A model generated the notes under the pieces. The model was not told the DNA's origin. It ran no database searches and saw only the letters and a list, made by a program, of their open reading frames with translations. The translations under genes were made by a program, and so were the position numbers. Below, one piece after another: positions 35,056-44,032 of a DNA stretch of 64,000 nt. Within the stretch, counting starts at the first letter, position 1. Each line of letters starts with the position of its first letter. Origin of the DNA: Gemmatimonas aurantiaca T-27 (GTDB lineage: Bacteria; Gemmatimonadota; Gemmatimonadetes; Gemmatimonadales; Gemmatimonadaceae); contig NC_012489.1 in assembly GCF_000010305.1 (NCBI RefSeq), positions 3,789,646 through 3,853,645 on the forward strand, written 5' to 3'.

Positions 35056-35095
35056 AAGTCAGTGTGGCGTGATGACACTGCCACACCACTGACTT
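35056..35095 (+). terminator. Terminator-like hairpin after the transferase gene
   Basis: AAGTCAGTG + TGGC pairs with GCCA + CACTGACTT, with a 3-base bulge and an 11-base loop, followed by TATAGTG. It starts six bases after the stop codon. Confidence 0.6.
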
Positions 35096-35200
35096 TATAG
35101 TGCCTCGATCGTGTTGCCTGTTTGGCTACGGCGGAAGGTCCCACAACAGGAGCTGGAAAGCGACGTGGGACGCACGGAGCGACCGCGGAACGTCTGGTTT

Positions 35201-35229
35201 TTGACTGAATCGGATAGACTAGCAACAAT
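35201..35229 (+). promoter_or_regulatory. Candidate sigma-70 promoter for the hybrid histidine kinase
   Basis: TTGACT and AACAAT are separated by 17 bases, with 5/6 and 4/6 matches to the standard -35 and -10. The kinase start codon is about 128 bases downstream. Confidence 0.35.
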
Positions 35230-35356
35230 AAACGATTGAAGGTATCGGGATTAGTACGAGTCGCGATTTCTGGCCGCCTGGACACGCCAGAACTGGCCCG
35301 CATAGGCATTGAGTCCGCGTGGCGACCAGCCATGTTTTCAAGCACTATGTTGCTCC

Positions 35357-38300
35357 ATGACCCCGTCTCGGGCCCTGGAGCTCATCGCCGCCCTTTGCAT
35401 CGCGCATGTTGTCGCGGTGCAGCGCCTCGCAGCGCAGGAGTTTGGCCGGCGCCCGACACCCGCCACCTCGTCGGCGGTCACGGCCCTCGAACTCGACGAC
35501 CTCGCCTACACGGCCTTTGGTCGACGTGACGGTCTGCCGGACTCGCCCCTCTACTCGCTGACCCGCTCGCGGGACGGCAGCGTGATGCTGGGCACCGCCG
35601 ACCGTGCGCGCCATTTCACGGGACGGTCATGGTCGCGATTGCCCCTGCCACCCACCATTACGGACGGTATGGTCCGTATGGTGCTCGATGCGTCCGCGCA
35701 CGAGCGGTACTACGTCCATCATCGCTACGTCAGCATCGAGCGCGATGGCCAATGGGTTGGACGCTTCGAACTGCCGGAGGCGGCGGCCCCCATCTACTCG
35801 GCCGTGTTCGAGCCGCGCGGCGACAGCACGCCACGCCTGATCGTCGGCACGGCGGGTGGCGTGTTCACGGCGCAGGACAGCGGACGTTTCACGCGCATGC
35901 CGCTGCCCGCTGGCATGGTGGAACGCGATGCCATGATCGCCTCCCGTACCGTCAATGGAGAATTCGAACTCTGGGTCGGTACCCGGGGGGGAGGTGTCGC
36001 GCGCCGGTCCAACGGAAGGTGGACCACCTGGGGCGCGGCCGATGGCCTCGACAACCGCATGGTGGAGCATCTGGCCGTCGCACCACCGGGCGACTCCGCG
36101 TCGGCGATCATCGCCACCGAGGATGGCGCCTTCCTGCTCACCGGCAATCGGTGGCGTCGCATCGGACCGGCGGGCTCCATTGCCCGCGTGTTACGTGTGC
36201 GCGTCAACGACGCGACCGAAACCTGGATCGGAGCCACGAGCGGTCAGGTCTTTCGATCCCGTGACGATCGACAATTCACATCGCTCGAACTGAGCCCCCG
36301 CACACTCGGCTCACGCGTTCAGGCGCTCGAGGCGGTGGACCATGGACTCGGGCACCCCTCCATCTACATCGCCTTTCGCAGCGGCGTGCTGCTCCGCGTC
36401 ACGGTGGGGGTCGCCGGACGGGTGGCGACGGCGCCCGAAGTCCTCGGCTATCCCATCGTCGGCGCGGCCCCGCGACGTTTGGGGGACACGTTGTGGTTCT
36501 GGGCCATGAACTTCGGGGCAGTCCGTTTCCCCGATTTTCACGGGGTGCGCACCAACGAGGAGATGCGTGGTGGCAACGACTCCCGCACGCGACTCTACTT
36601 CGATACGGGCACCAGCCCCGCCCGTTTGTTGACCGCCATCGGATGGCACTTCTACGAACAGGTCGGCGACCGATGGGTGCTGCGCCTCGATGTGGGGGAG
36701 AATGACTTCATCTTCGATTTGCTCGAAGGTCCCACTCCCTCGGGATCCAACGCGCTCATCATCGTGTCCGGTCGTGGCGCCTGGTACGAGTCCGCTCCCT
36801 CCACATTCACGCGATGGCCTGGCTTTCCGGCAAGCGCACGGGCGGCCACCATCGATTCCACCGGTCCGACACGCCAGCTCCTGGTAGCGCTTGCCGACGG
36901 ACGCGTCGATCGGTTCGACGGACAACGATGGTCCGTGCTCTCCGACGATCGACCCGCCATTGGCACACCGGTTGATCTCGTTGCGATGCGCTTGAGTTCC
37001 GGCGAATGTGCGTTGGTGCTCGGTGGCTCCGAAGGCCTGGCCTTGATGCGGAGCTGCGGTGGGACACCGTCCTGGAAATTCTTCGACACCGAGCATCTCA
37101 CCGGGCTGCTCGGCGAGGACGTGAAAGATCTCGCCCCGCTCCCCGGAGGGCGGGTTGCCATTGCCACGTCGCGCGGGCTGACGATCGCCTCGCTGGGCCG
37201 CACCTTTGCCGACTCACTGGCCGTGACGGAATCGTTCACGGACCTCGATGGACTGCCGCACCCCTACGTCGCAACCATCGGTCCGCTCGACGATCGCGGA
37301 CGCCTCTGGCTGGGTACCCCACTCGGTGTCGGATTTGCCAATATCGACGGACGACGCGGACACGAGATGCGCCCCCTGCTCTCGCTGGTGCAGCTCCGCA
37401 ATGGCCGTGGTCTGCTCATCACCCAGGGCTCGCGTCTGCAACAGGCCGAATCACGCGTGGAGATCGATGCCTACGCGATGACTTTTCATCGCGAGGAAGA
37501 GACGCTGTACCGGTTTGAGCTCGACGGAACACCCATCACCACCCCCGCATGGACCGACCGCGGCAGCGCCACGCTGGCCACGCTGTCACCAGGGCGCCAC
37601 ACGATTCGTGTGCGCGCCGTGGACTATCGGGGCTTGGAGGCCGTCAGCAGCGAAACGCAGTTTGTGGTCATGCCGCCCGCGTGGCGCTCTCCACTGGCAC
37701 TGATCACCTATGGTGGGCTGTTGCTGGGTGCCGGGGTATTGATCGATCGTCGACGCAACCAGAAGTCGTGGCAACGTGCGCAAGAAGCAGAGGCCAATGA
37801 GCGACGGCTCGCCACCAGCGAACAGCGCTTTCGTCGTCTGTTCGAAGACGGAGCCAACCCACAACTGCTGATCGCCGATGGCGCCGTATTGCAGGCCAAT
37901 CATGCGGCCATGCAACTGCTTCAGACCAGCGCCCAACCACTGGTCGGACGTCCGATCGCGTCGCTCATTCCTCGGGTCGTGCCGCTGCTGGCCAGCGACC
38001 GCCCCACACATCGACGTGAGTGCGATGTCATCAATGACCACGGAGAAGCGATCCCGGTCGAAGTGTGGCACACGCGTATCCCGCTCGATGAGGCCATCCT
38101 CGATCACTTCGAGATGCGCGACCTGCGGGAGCGCAAGCGCCTCGAGGAAGAACGAGCCGAACTGGAGTCTCAGTTGCGCGATGCGCAGCGACTCGAATCG
38201 ATGGGCACCCTGGCCGGCGGGGTGGCACACGACTTCAACAACCTGCTGACCGTCATTCACGCCAACGCCGAACTCGCGGCGAGCGATCTCGTGCCGACAT

Positions 38301-39298
38301 CAGCGGCTGGTGAGGCGATTTCGCAGTTGCTGGTGGCGAGCCATCGAGCACGTGAAGTGGTGCGGCAGATCCTGACCTTCAGCCGGCGTACCGCACTGCA
38401 GCAGGAACCGGTGCGCCTGTCCGCGCTGCTCGAAGAAACGCGCTCGCTGTTGCGCTCGACGATCCCCTCCACCGTGCAGGTGATCATCTCCAACGAAGCG
38501 CCCGACGCCACCGTCACGGGAGATACCACGCAACTGCAGCAGCTACTGCTCAACCTCTGCTCCAATGCCGAATACGCGATGCGCGCCACCAATGGGGGCA
38601 CGCTGGGCATCCGGTTGCGTTGGCTCACGGACATCGCAACGGCTGACGGTGCAGAGTGGGTGGCACTGACCGTCTCGGACTCCGGTGTGGGCATGTCGCC
38701 AGACGTGCGCGCGCGCATCTTCGAGCCGTTCTACACCACCAAGCCCGTGGGCCATGGCACGGGGTTGGGTCTCAGTGTGCTGCATGGCATTGTCACGTCG
38801 CACGGTGGACTGACCCATGTGACGTCAGAGCTCGGCCGGGGCACGACCATGGAGATCCATCTGCCGGCATCGCGGATGGCGGAGCCCGAACGCCCAACCG
38901 CAACACCTCCCACCGCGAGTGCATCCAGCCAACGCCAGCGTGTTTTGCTGGTCGACGACGAAGACGCCGTAGCAGGTGTGATACGACGACTCCTCGAGCG
39001 CAACGGGTTCAACGTGACCCTGGCCAGCAACGGGGTGCAGGCGCTGGAGCGTGTGGCGGCCCATCCGGCGTTCGACCTGATACTCACCGACCAGACCATG
39101 CCGATGATGACGGGCCTGGAGCTGGTCGAGCGACTGCGGGCGACCGGTCACCACACGCCCATCATTCTGGCGTCAGGATTCGGTGCATCGATCGACGGGG
39201 AGCGCGTCGCGCATTTGCGCGACGTGCACCGCATCGACAAGCCATTTGCCTCCAACGACCTGCTGCGCCTGGTGCGCAGCGCGATCGCGGGATCCTGA
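35357..39298 (+). CDS. Propeller-type hybrid sensor histidine kinase/response regulator
   Basis: The 1313-residue protein has a signal peptide, then about 650 residues of a predicted periplasmic beta-propeller sensor. A Y_Y_Y-type domain (YRFELDGTPITTPAWTDRG ... LSPGRHTIRVRAVDYRG) follows, then one membrane segment (about SPLALITYGGLLLGAGVLI). In the cytoplasm come PAS, HisKA (His in GGVAHDFNNLL), HATPase_c (LCSNAEYAM, DSGVGM, GTGLGLSVLHGI) and a C-terminal REC domain (VDDED, Asp in ILTDQTMP, Lys in RIDKPFAS). Such hybrids often sense polymers or their products, but the signal here is unknown. The start was chosen for its signal peptide (MTPSRALELIAALCIAHVVA). No DNA-binding domain is present, so an output partner lies elsewhere. 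Confidence 0.93.
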   Translation: MTPSRALELIAALCIAHVVAVQRLAAQEFGRRPTPATSSAVTALELDDLAYTAFGRRDGLPDSPLYSLTRSRDGSVMLGTADRARHFTGRSWSRLPLPPTITDGMVRMVLDASAHERYYVHHRYVSIERDGQWVGRFELPEAAAPIYSAVFEPRGDSTPRLIVGTAGGVFTAQDSGRFTRMPLPAGMVERDAMIASRTVNGEFELWVGTRGGGVARRSNGRWTTWGAADGLDNRMVEHLAVAPPGDSASAIIATEDGAFLLTGNRWRRIGPAGSIARVLRVRVNDATETWIGATSGQVFRSRDDRQFTSLELSPRTLGSRVQALEAVDHGLGHPSIYIAFRSGVLLRVTVGVAGRVATAPEVLGYPIVGAAPRRLGDTLWFWAMNFGAVRFPDFHGVRTNEEMRGGNDSRTRLYFDTGTSPARLLTAIGWHFYEQVGDRWVLRLDVGENDFIFDLLEGPTPSGSNALIIVSGRGAWYESAPSTFTRWPGFPASARAATIDSTGPTRQLLVALADGRVDRFDGQRWSVLSDDRPAIGTPVDLVAMRLSSGECALVLGGSEGLALMRSCGGTPSWKFFDTEHLTGLLGEDVKDLAPLPGGRVAIATSRGLTIASLGRTFADSLAVTESFTDLDGLPHPYVATIGPLDDRGRLWLGTPLGVGFANIDGRRGHEMRPLLSLVQLRNGRGLLITQGSRLQQAESRVEIDAYAMTFHREEETLYRFELDGTPITTPAWTDRGSATLATLSPGRHTIRVRAVDYRGLEAVSSETQFVVMPPAWRSPLALITYGGLLLGAGVLIDRRRNQKSWQRAQEAEANERRLATSEQRFRRLFEDGANPQLLIADGAVLQANHAAMQLLQTSAQPLVGRPIASLIPRVVPLLASDRPTHRRECDVINDHGEAIPVEVWHTRIPLDEAILDHFEMRDLRERKRLEEERAELESQLRDAQRLESMGTLAGGVAHDFNNLLTVIHANAELAASDLVPTSAAGEAISQLLVASHRAREVVRQILTFSRRTALQQEPVRLSALLEETRSLLRSTIPSTVQVIISNEAPDATVTGDTTQLQQLLLNLCSNAEYAMRATNGGTLGIRLRWLTDIATADGAEWVALTVSDSGVGMSPDVRARIFEPFYTTKPVGHGTGLGLSVLHGIVTSHGGLTHVTSELGRGTTMEIHLPASRMAEPERPTATPPTASASSQRQRVLLVDDEDAVAGVIRRLLERNGFNVTLASNGVQALERVAAHPAFDLILTDQTMPMMTGLELVERLRATGHHTPIILASGFGASIDGERVAHLRDVHRIDKPFASNDLLRLVRSAIAGS

Positions 39299-39308
39299 GC
39301 GTCAGTCG

Positions 39309-39965
39309 TTACGCGCCCGGCTGGGGCACAATGCGCAGGTACGGCTTCGGTTCCTTCCAGCCGTCGGGATAGATGGTGCGTGCTTCATCGTTCGACACCG
39401 AGCCGGCGATGATCACCTCTTCGCCATGCTGCCAGTTGGCCGGGGTCGCGACACGGTGCTTCGCCGTGAGTTGCATCGAATCGACCACCCGCAGGATCTC
39501 GTCGAAATTGCGACCCGTGGTCATCGGGTAAGCCAGAATCAGCTTGATCTTCTTGTCGGGGCCGATGACGTACACCGTGCGCACGGTCTGATTGTCGGCC
39601 GCCGTACGACCTTCACAGCTTTCTCCCGCTTCTTCGGGCAGCATGTCGTACAGCTTCGAAACGGCGAGTTCCGTGTCACCGATCATCGGGAACTCGGGCA
39701 TGTAGCCCTGCGTTTCCTGAATGTCCTTGGCCCACTCGCTGTGACGATCGGTGGGATCCACCGACAGGCCGATCACCTTCACATTGCGCTTGGCGAACTC
39801 CGGCGCGAGACGCGCCACATAGCCGAGCTCTGTCGTGCAGACCGGCGTGAAATCCTTCGGGTGCGAAAAGATGATGCCCCAGGAATCACCAAGCCATTCA
39901 TGGAACCGGATGGATCCATGCGTGGTGTCGGCCTGAAAATCTGGAGCGGTCTGACCAATGCGCAT
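39309..39965 (-). CDS. 1-Cys peroxiredoxin (Prx6 type)
   Basis: The 218-residue peroxidase reduces hydrogen peroxide and alkyl hydroperoxides. The peroxidatic cysteine is Cys43 in HPKDFTPVCTTELG. The length and the long C-terminal part (GRNFDEILRVVDSMQLT, then RIVPQP) fit the Prx6/AhpC-TSA 1-Cys group. A second cysteine (GESCEG) is not at a canonical resolving position. It is convergent with the hybrid kinase gene, 10 bp apart. Confidence 0.95.
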   Translation of the reverse strand: MRIGQTAPDFQADTTHGSIRFHEWLGDSWGIIFSHPKDFTPVCTTELGYVARLAPEFAKRNVKVIGLSVDPTDRHSEWAKDIQETQGYMPEFPMIGDTELAVSKLYDMLPEEAGESCEGRTAADNQTVRTVYVIGPDKKIKLILAYPMTTGRNFDEILRVVDSMQLTAKHRVATPANWQHGEEVIIAGSVSNDEARTIYPDGWKEPKPYLRIVPQPGA

Positions 39966-40052
39966 GCGAAAACTCTCCTGAGAGTGAACGAGAACCTAAA
40001 CCATAGCGACACGACCCGTGATGCGCGATCAACACCATCACCCGTACCCCGA

Positions 40053-41036
40053 TCAGCGCGGCGCGATCTTCTCCTTCGCAATGCGCTTCTCGAGCGCCTC
40101 GGCCGCACGGGATGCGTATCGACGGCACGCCTCGCGGTCCACCAGCGCGGGACGCGCGCCGGCCGGTGATGCGGAACGGTCACTGCTGGCCAGTCGCTCC
40201 CATAGCGACGACGCCGCCGGATGTGGCGTGATGAGAATGTCGCAGGAGAGTCGGCTCAGCAGAGCCTGCCCACGACGGAAGTCCGCAACACCGGTGCGGT
40301 AGGTGGTGCTCCGGGTGTAGAAAAAATCGTCGGCCGACACGGGGGTCTGGCTATCGGCATACACGAGATCCAGGCACTGCGTGCCTTCGCAGGATCGCCA
40401 GCTCCAACTGGTACCACCCGGCGTGTGACCACCCGTGAAATGAGCGGTCAGCGACAACGTCCCCACTTTCACGACCTCCCCGTCACGCAGGACACGCACC
40501 CTGGGCACCTTGGCAAAACCGGGATTCATACCGTACTGCGGGTCATCGTTCGACGATTGCCCAGCCATCAACCAGCGCGCACTCGAGGGGCTCGCGGCCA
40601 CCGTCGCACCGGACAGCCGCTGAATCTCGGCCAGCGCCCCCGCATGATCGAAATGCGCGTGGGAATTCACAATGATTTTGATGTCCCCGACACGAAACCC
40701 CATGGCTTCGATGCCCGCCACGATCTGTGGTGCCGATTCAGGCAGGGCGCCGTCCACCAGCACATGACCATCGGGTGATGTGACGAGGATGGCGCTCAGA
40801 CCATGCGTGCCCACGTAATAGCTGTTGCCAAAGATGCGGAATGGCGCGTGGGGGGCATTCCATTCTGCACAGTCCGGACAATTCGGGGTCGGTGGAACCG
40901 GTGTGACCACCGCGCGCGTGGCACTCTGCGCCGACACACCGACAGGCCCCCCCAGAAGCAATGCTGATGAGGCCACACACCATGCCAGGGCCATGGCAGC
41001 GCGCTGCGAGCGCGACAGAGGAATGCAAAAGGACAT
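40053..41036 (-). CDS. Subclass B3-like metallo-beta-lactamase, secreted
   Basis: The 327-residue protein has a signal peptide ending near VSAQS. All zinc ligands of the B3 subclass are present in order: His126, His128, Asp130 and His131 in NSHAHFDHAG, His204 in TGGHTPGGTSW and His272 in ITPHPAAS. The flanking phrases YYVGTHGLSAILVTSPDGHV, ASPSSARWLMAG and VYADSQTPVSA also follow B3 enzymes. It is therefore a good candidate for a real carbapenem-hydrolysing enzyme of environmental origin. An AraC-type regulator gene ends six bases upstream on the same strand and may be co-transcribed. Confidence 0.93.
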   Translation of the reverse strand: MSFCIPLSRSQRAAMALAWCVASSALLLGGPVGVSAQSATRAVVTPVPPTPNCPDCAEWNAPHAPFRIFGNSYYVGTHGLSAILVTSPDGHVLVDGALPESAPQIVAGIEAMGFRVGDIKIIVNSHAHFDHAGALAEIQRLSGATVAASPSSARWLMAGQSSNDDPQYGMNPGFAKVPRVRVLRDGEVVKVGTLSLTAHFTGGHTPGGTSWSWRSCEGTQCLDLVYADSQTPVSADDFFYTRSTTYRTGVADFRRGQALLSRLSCDILITPHPAASSLWERLASSDRSASPAGARPALVDREACRRYASRAAEALEKRIAKEKIAPR

Positions 41037-41042
41037 GTGTTC

Positions 41043-42017
41043 CTAAAGCTGCGCGCGAAAGGCGCGACGGTAGGCGTGGGGGCTGGTATGCAACTGCGTA
41101 CGGAAATGTGCACGCATGGAGATCACGGATCCAAATCCACACTGCTCGGCGATTCGTGAAAGCGGCAACGCCGTGGACTCCAGCAATGTACGCGCACGCT
41201 GCAAGCGCTCCATCAGCAACCACTGTAGCGGTGATGTCCCGACCTCGGCGCGAAAGCGGCGGGTGAAGGTTCGCAGTGGCAATGCGGCATGCCGCGCCAT
41301 GGCGTCCACGGTGGACACTTCCCCCAATCGCGTGCGCGCCCACTGCCGTGTCGCATCGAGCGAGCCGGTGTCGTCGGTCACCATGGCACGATCCACGAAC
41401 TGCGCCTGTGAGCCATCACGGTGCGGTGGCACCACCAGCCGTCTCGCCACGGTAGCCGCCACGGCCGCGCCGAAGTCTTTGCGCACGACATGCAGACAGA
41501 GATCGATGCCGCAGGCGATGCCGGCCGATGTCAGCACCTGGCCCTCGTCCACGTACAACACGTCAGGATCAACGCGCACCTGCGGATAGCGCGAGGCCAG
41601 CAATGGGGCGTCCATCCAGTGTGTGGTGGCGCGTCGACCATCCAGCAGCCCTGCTTCGGCCAGCATGAACGCCCCGGAGCAGATCGACACCAGGCGCGCG
41701 CCTCGTGCCGCGGCTCGCTGCAGCGCCACGCTCACCGCACGCGGAATGGGCAGATCAAGATCGTGCACACCCGGCAACACAATGGTGTGCGCCTGCCGCA
41801 GCGCCCCCAATCCGCGCGTCACCAGCACATCGAATCCATTGGCCGTGCGCACCGGGCCGGGCTTCGGGGCGCAGAGCGTGGCGCGGTATCGCTGTACGCC
41901 GAGATCGATGCCGGGATAGCCAAAGACCTGCATGGGCACGCCAAGATCGAAGGGCACGACCGATGGCAGGATCAGAATGGCGACAGAAATTGGCGTTTCG
42001 ATCGGTGTTTCCGGCAT
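41043..42017 (-). CDS. GlxA-type AraC family transcriptional regulator with DJ-1/PfpI domain
   Basis: The 324-residue protein has an N-terminal DJ-1/PfpI-like domain (ILILPSVVPFDLGVPMQVFG ... LVSICSGAFMLAEAGLLDGR, with the nucleophile-elbow Cys in SICSGA). A C-terminal AraC double helix-turn-helix follows (MARHAALPLRTFTRRFRAEV and IAEQCGFGSVISMRAHFR). The ligand is unknown. The beta-lactamase gene lies six bases downstream; the divergent rhodanese gene lies about 100 bp upstream. Either could be a target. Confidence 0.93.
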   Translation of the reverse strand: MPETPIETPISVAILILPSVVPFDLGVPMQVFGYPGIDLGVQRYRATLCAPKPGPVRTANGFDVLVTRGLGALRQAHTIVLPGVHDLDLPIPRAVSVALQRAAARGARLVSICSGAFMLAEAGLLDGRRATTHWMDAPLLASRYPQVRVDPDVLYVDEGQVLTSAGIACGIDLCLHVVRKDFGAAVAATVARRLVVPPHRDGSQAQFVDRAMVTDDTGSLDATRQWARTRLGEVSTVDAMARHAALPLRTFTRRFRAEVGTSPLQWLLMERLQRARTLLESTALPLSRIAEQCGFGSVISMRAHFRTQLHTSPHAYRRAFRAQL

Positions 42018-42118
42018 GGCCGAAAACTATCGGAAACTGGCTTTTCAGCCACTCACAACCTGAACCAGCCGACGCCATGTTTCGTGCGAACACCCTATCA
42101 GCGCTACTTCCGACCCCA

Positions 42119-43081
42119 ATGACCATGCCCGTTCGTGCCCCTCTTGCCGGTTTGTGCTCGTTGACCGCGCCGGCCTTCCGCGTCGCGCTCACGGCCGTTG
42201 CACTGACCCTCACCTCCGGCTTCATGCCCCATGCCGCGCAGGCTCAATCGCCAGCGCCGTCCCCGCTGAAGATCGTGTCCACGGAATGGCTGGCCGAGCG
42301 TTTGAGCGATCCCCGTCTGGTGATCATCCAGGTGGAAGGCAAGAATTCGCCGGACGTCGTGCGCATCCCCGGGGCGCGCGTGATACCGTACTCCGCGCTC
42401 ACGACACGTCGTGGTCCGCTCACCACGGAGTTGCCGGACGTGGACAGCCTCGCGTCGCTGTTCCGAAACCTCGGTGTGTCCGATGCGAGCACGGTGGTCA
42501 TCACCACCAGCCAGGAATCCCCGATGGCCGCGCGCGCACTCATGTCGCTCGACTATCTCGGCCACGGTTCGATGGCGTTCCTCGACGGCGGTGTCGCGCG
42601 CTGGACGGCGCAGAATCGCCGCACCACAACGGAGGCACCGGTGGTGACCCGTGGCACCTTCACGCCGCGCGTACGTCAGGATCTGGTGGCCACCGCCGAC
42701 TGGATCAGTGGCGCTCAGCAGCAGGGCCGCATCGCGCTCATCGACACCCGCACCGATGGTGAATACGCCGGCGGTGGCAATCGCAGTGGCATGCCGTCGG
42801 CGGGCCACCTGCAGGGCGCACGACAGCTAGAGTGGGAACAGCTATTCACGGACGAGAAGCACTTCCAGTTGCGCGACTCCACACAGCTCCGGCAGCTCTA
42901 CACGGAACGCATGCGTGGAGGAGATACGGTGGTCACGTACTGCTGGGTGGGCTATCGCGCGAGCATGACGTATGTGGCCGCGCGAGCCCTGGGATTGCCG
43001 GCCCGCTTCTACGACGGCTCCTATCAGGACTGGCAGCAGCGTCAATTGCCCGTGGTGGCCGGTACGTCTCCGCGCGAGTAA
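42119..43081 (+). CDS. Secreted double-domain rhodanese (sulfurtransferase)
   Basis: The 320-residue protein has an N-terminal signal and two rhodanese domains. The first (about 50-170) has no cysteine in its active-site loop (VITTSQESPMAAR), so it is probably structural. The second (about 185-318) carries Cys275 in VTYCWVGYRAS, where typical thiosulfate sulfurtransferases have CRxGxR. It would transfer sulfane sulfur in the periplasm. An upstream in-frame ATG (42077) would give a longer signal region; neither start has a clear ribosome site. Followed by a strong terminator. Confidence 0.9.
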   Translation: MTMPVRAPLAGLCSLTAPAFRVALTAVALTLTSGFMPHAAQAQSPAPSPLKIVSTEWLAERLSDPRLVIIQVEGKNSPDVVRIPGARVIPYSALTTRRGPLTTELPDVDSLASLFRNLGVSDASTVVITTSQESPMAARALMSLDYLGHGSMAFLDGGVARWTAQNRRTTTEAPVVTRGTFTPRVRQDLVATADWISGAQQQGRIALIDTRTDGEYAGGGNRSGMPSAGHLQGARQLEWEQLFTDEKHFQLRDSTQLRQLYTERMRGGDTVVTYCWVGYRASMTYVAARALGLPARFYDGSYQDWQQRQLPVVAGTSPRE

Positions 43082-43088
43082 AAAGACA

Positions 43089-43116
43089 ACGGCGCCGGGT
43101 AAGTGCCCGGCGCCGT
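43089..43116 (+). terminator. Strong terminator hairpin after the rhodanese gene
   Basis: A perfect 11-bp stem, ACGGCGCCGGG pairing with CCCGGCGCCGT, with a 6-base loop (TAAGTG). An AAAAA run precedes it, so it may serve the convergent gene too. Confidence 0.8.
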
Positions 43117-43147
43117 AATGCTCTCCCCCACACTGCGTCAGCTTGCG

Positions 43148-43597
43148 TCAGGACGCCGGCTTGGCCGCAGCCAAATGGGCCTGCATCCGCTTGCGAAAGC
43201 GTTCCGCCGTGGCGCGCCCCATGTCGCTGTTGGTCGCCACCCACTCGGCATTGCGGAAGCCGTTCGCGTTCACCTGCGCCCGGTACTCAGCGAGCCACGG
43301 TTCGATGCGCGAATAGAGCAGCAAACCTTCCCCGTTGCTCTCGAGCAGGAAGTCGGTGTGGATCACCCCGTGCTTGGCCATCGCGTAGGTCATCTCCCAG
43401 TACGTGGAGCACTGACGGAAGGCGGCATTCAGCGGATGATCCGATTTCGTGATTGCCAGCACGTCATCGAAGCTGGTGGGCAGAAACTTGGTGATGATCT
43501 GGGCCCGCGAGTCACGCATGACCGCTTCGCGACGCAGCTCATAGAGCTTGAGTACGAGCTCTGCGTCATGATGATCGGGAAAATCCTTGAGGGGCAC
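43148..43597 (-). CDS. Conserved-looking hypothetical protein, cytoplasmic
   Basis: A 149-residue protein without signal peptide or membrane segment. It reads as a helical protein with DFPDHHDAELVLKLYELRR at the start, a central CSTYWEMTYAMAKHGVIH and a basic C-terminus (GRATAERFRKRMQAHLA). No family I can name. It is convergent with the rhodanese gene, with a terminator between them. Confidence 0.7.
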   Translation of the reverse strand: MPLKDFPDHHDAELVLKLYELRREAVMRDSRAQIITKFLPTSFDDVLAITKSDHPLNAAFRQCSTYWEMTYAMAKHGVIHTDFLLESNGEGLLLYSRIEPWLAEYRAQVNANGFRNAEWVATNSDMGRATAERFRKRMQAHLAAAKPAS

Positions 43598-44032
43598 GAG
43601 CTATCCGGGAAGGTGGGAACGCCGACGCCAACTGTTGGCACGGCAGGTATCCGGAAAATATGCGCCTGAAATGCGAGAAGCGCCGGGCATACTGCCCGAC
43701 GCTTCTCCGTGTCGTCCGTGGAGGTTCGTAGCGACTTGGTCGCGAGAGCGTATTTGCCCTCTGAGTCCACGTCGACACCCGATCATCAGGAACTGCAAGC
43801 CCAATGACGGCGCGTTCCACTCTGTGGTGGAATGTTGCAGCGGGTCAATGCACGCAACGTCGTTGCACTACGCCTTCGGTTGAACCGCGAGGAATCGGGA
43901 TCGATCCCCGATCTGCCGCAGCGCTGTGGAGGCATCGCCCTCTCTCTGCATCAGCAACATGCAAAGACCGAGGGCGCGCCGCCATAGGTAAAACCCCTAC
44001 ACGAGCTGCGCCGTACCAACCCGCCGTACCAA
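43598..44032. other. 435-bp gene-free, hairpin-dense region
   Basis: No supported gene. A dyad GCCAAC-T-GTTGGC lies at 43627-43639. A stem of GAGAAGCG/CGCTTCTC with an inner CGGGCA/TGCCCG lies at 43675-43707. Further short inverted repeats follow: GCGAC/GTCGC (43731-43743), TTCCAC/GTGGAA (43815-43832), GCAAC/GTTGC (43854-43866) and ATCGGG/CCCGAT (43894-43912). A nested pair sits at 43937-43975 (GCCCTC/GAGGGC around TGCAT/ATGCA). This could be a structured RNA or regulatory region, though GC-rich DNA also produces short stems by chance. Confidence 0.4.

Larger units (their letters stand above)
35050..35356. other. 307-bp gene-free stretch between the transferase and hybrid kinase genes
   Basis: It contains the hairpin and the promoter-like site listed separately. 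No supported coding sequence is seen in it; several short open stretches lack recognisable features. Confidence 0.6.

Noticed and set aside
43598-44032. Possible cobalamin or c-di-GMP riboswitch in the gene-free gap
   Set aside because: The conserved core boxes of these classes were not found; only unassigned hairpins remain.
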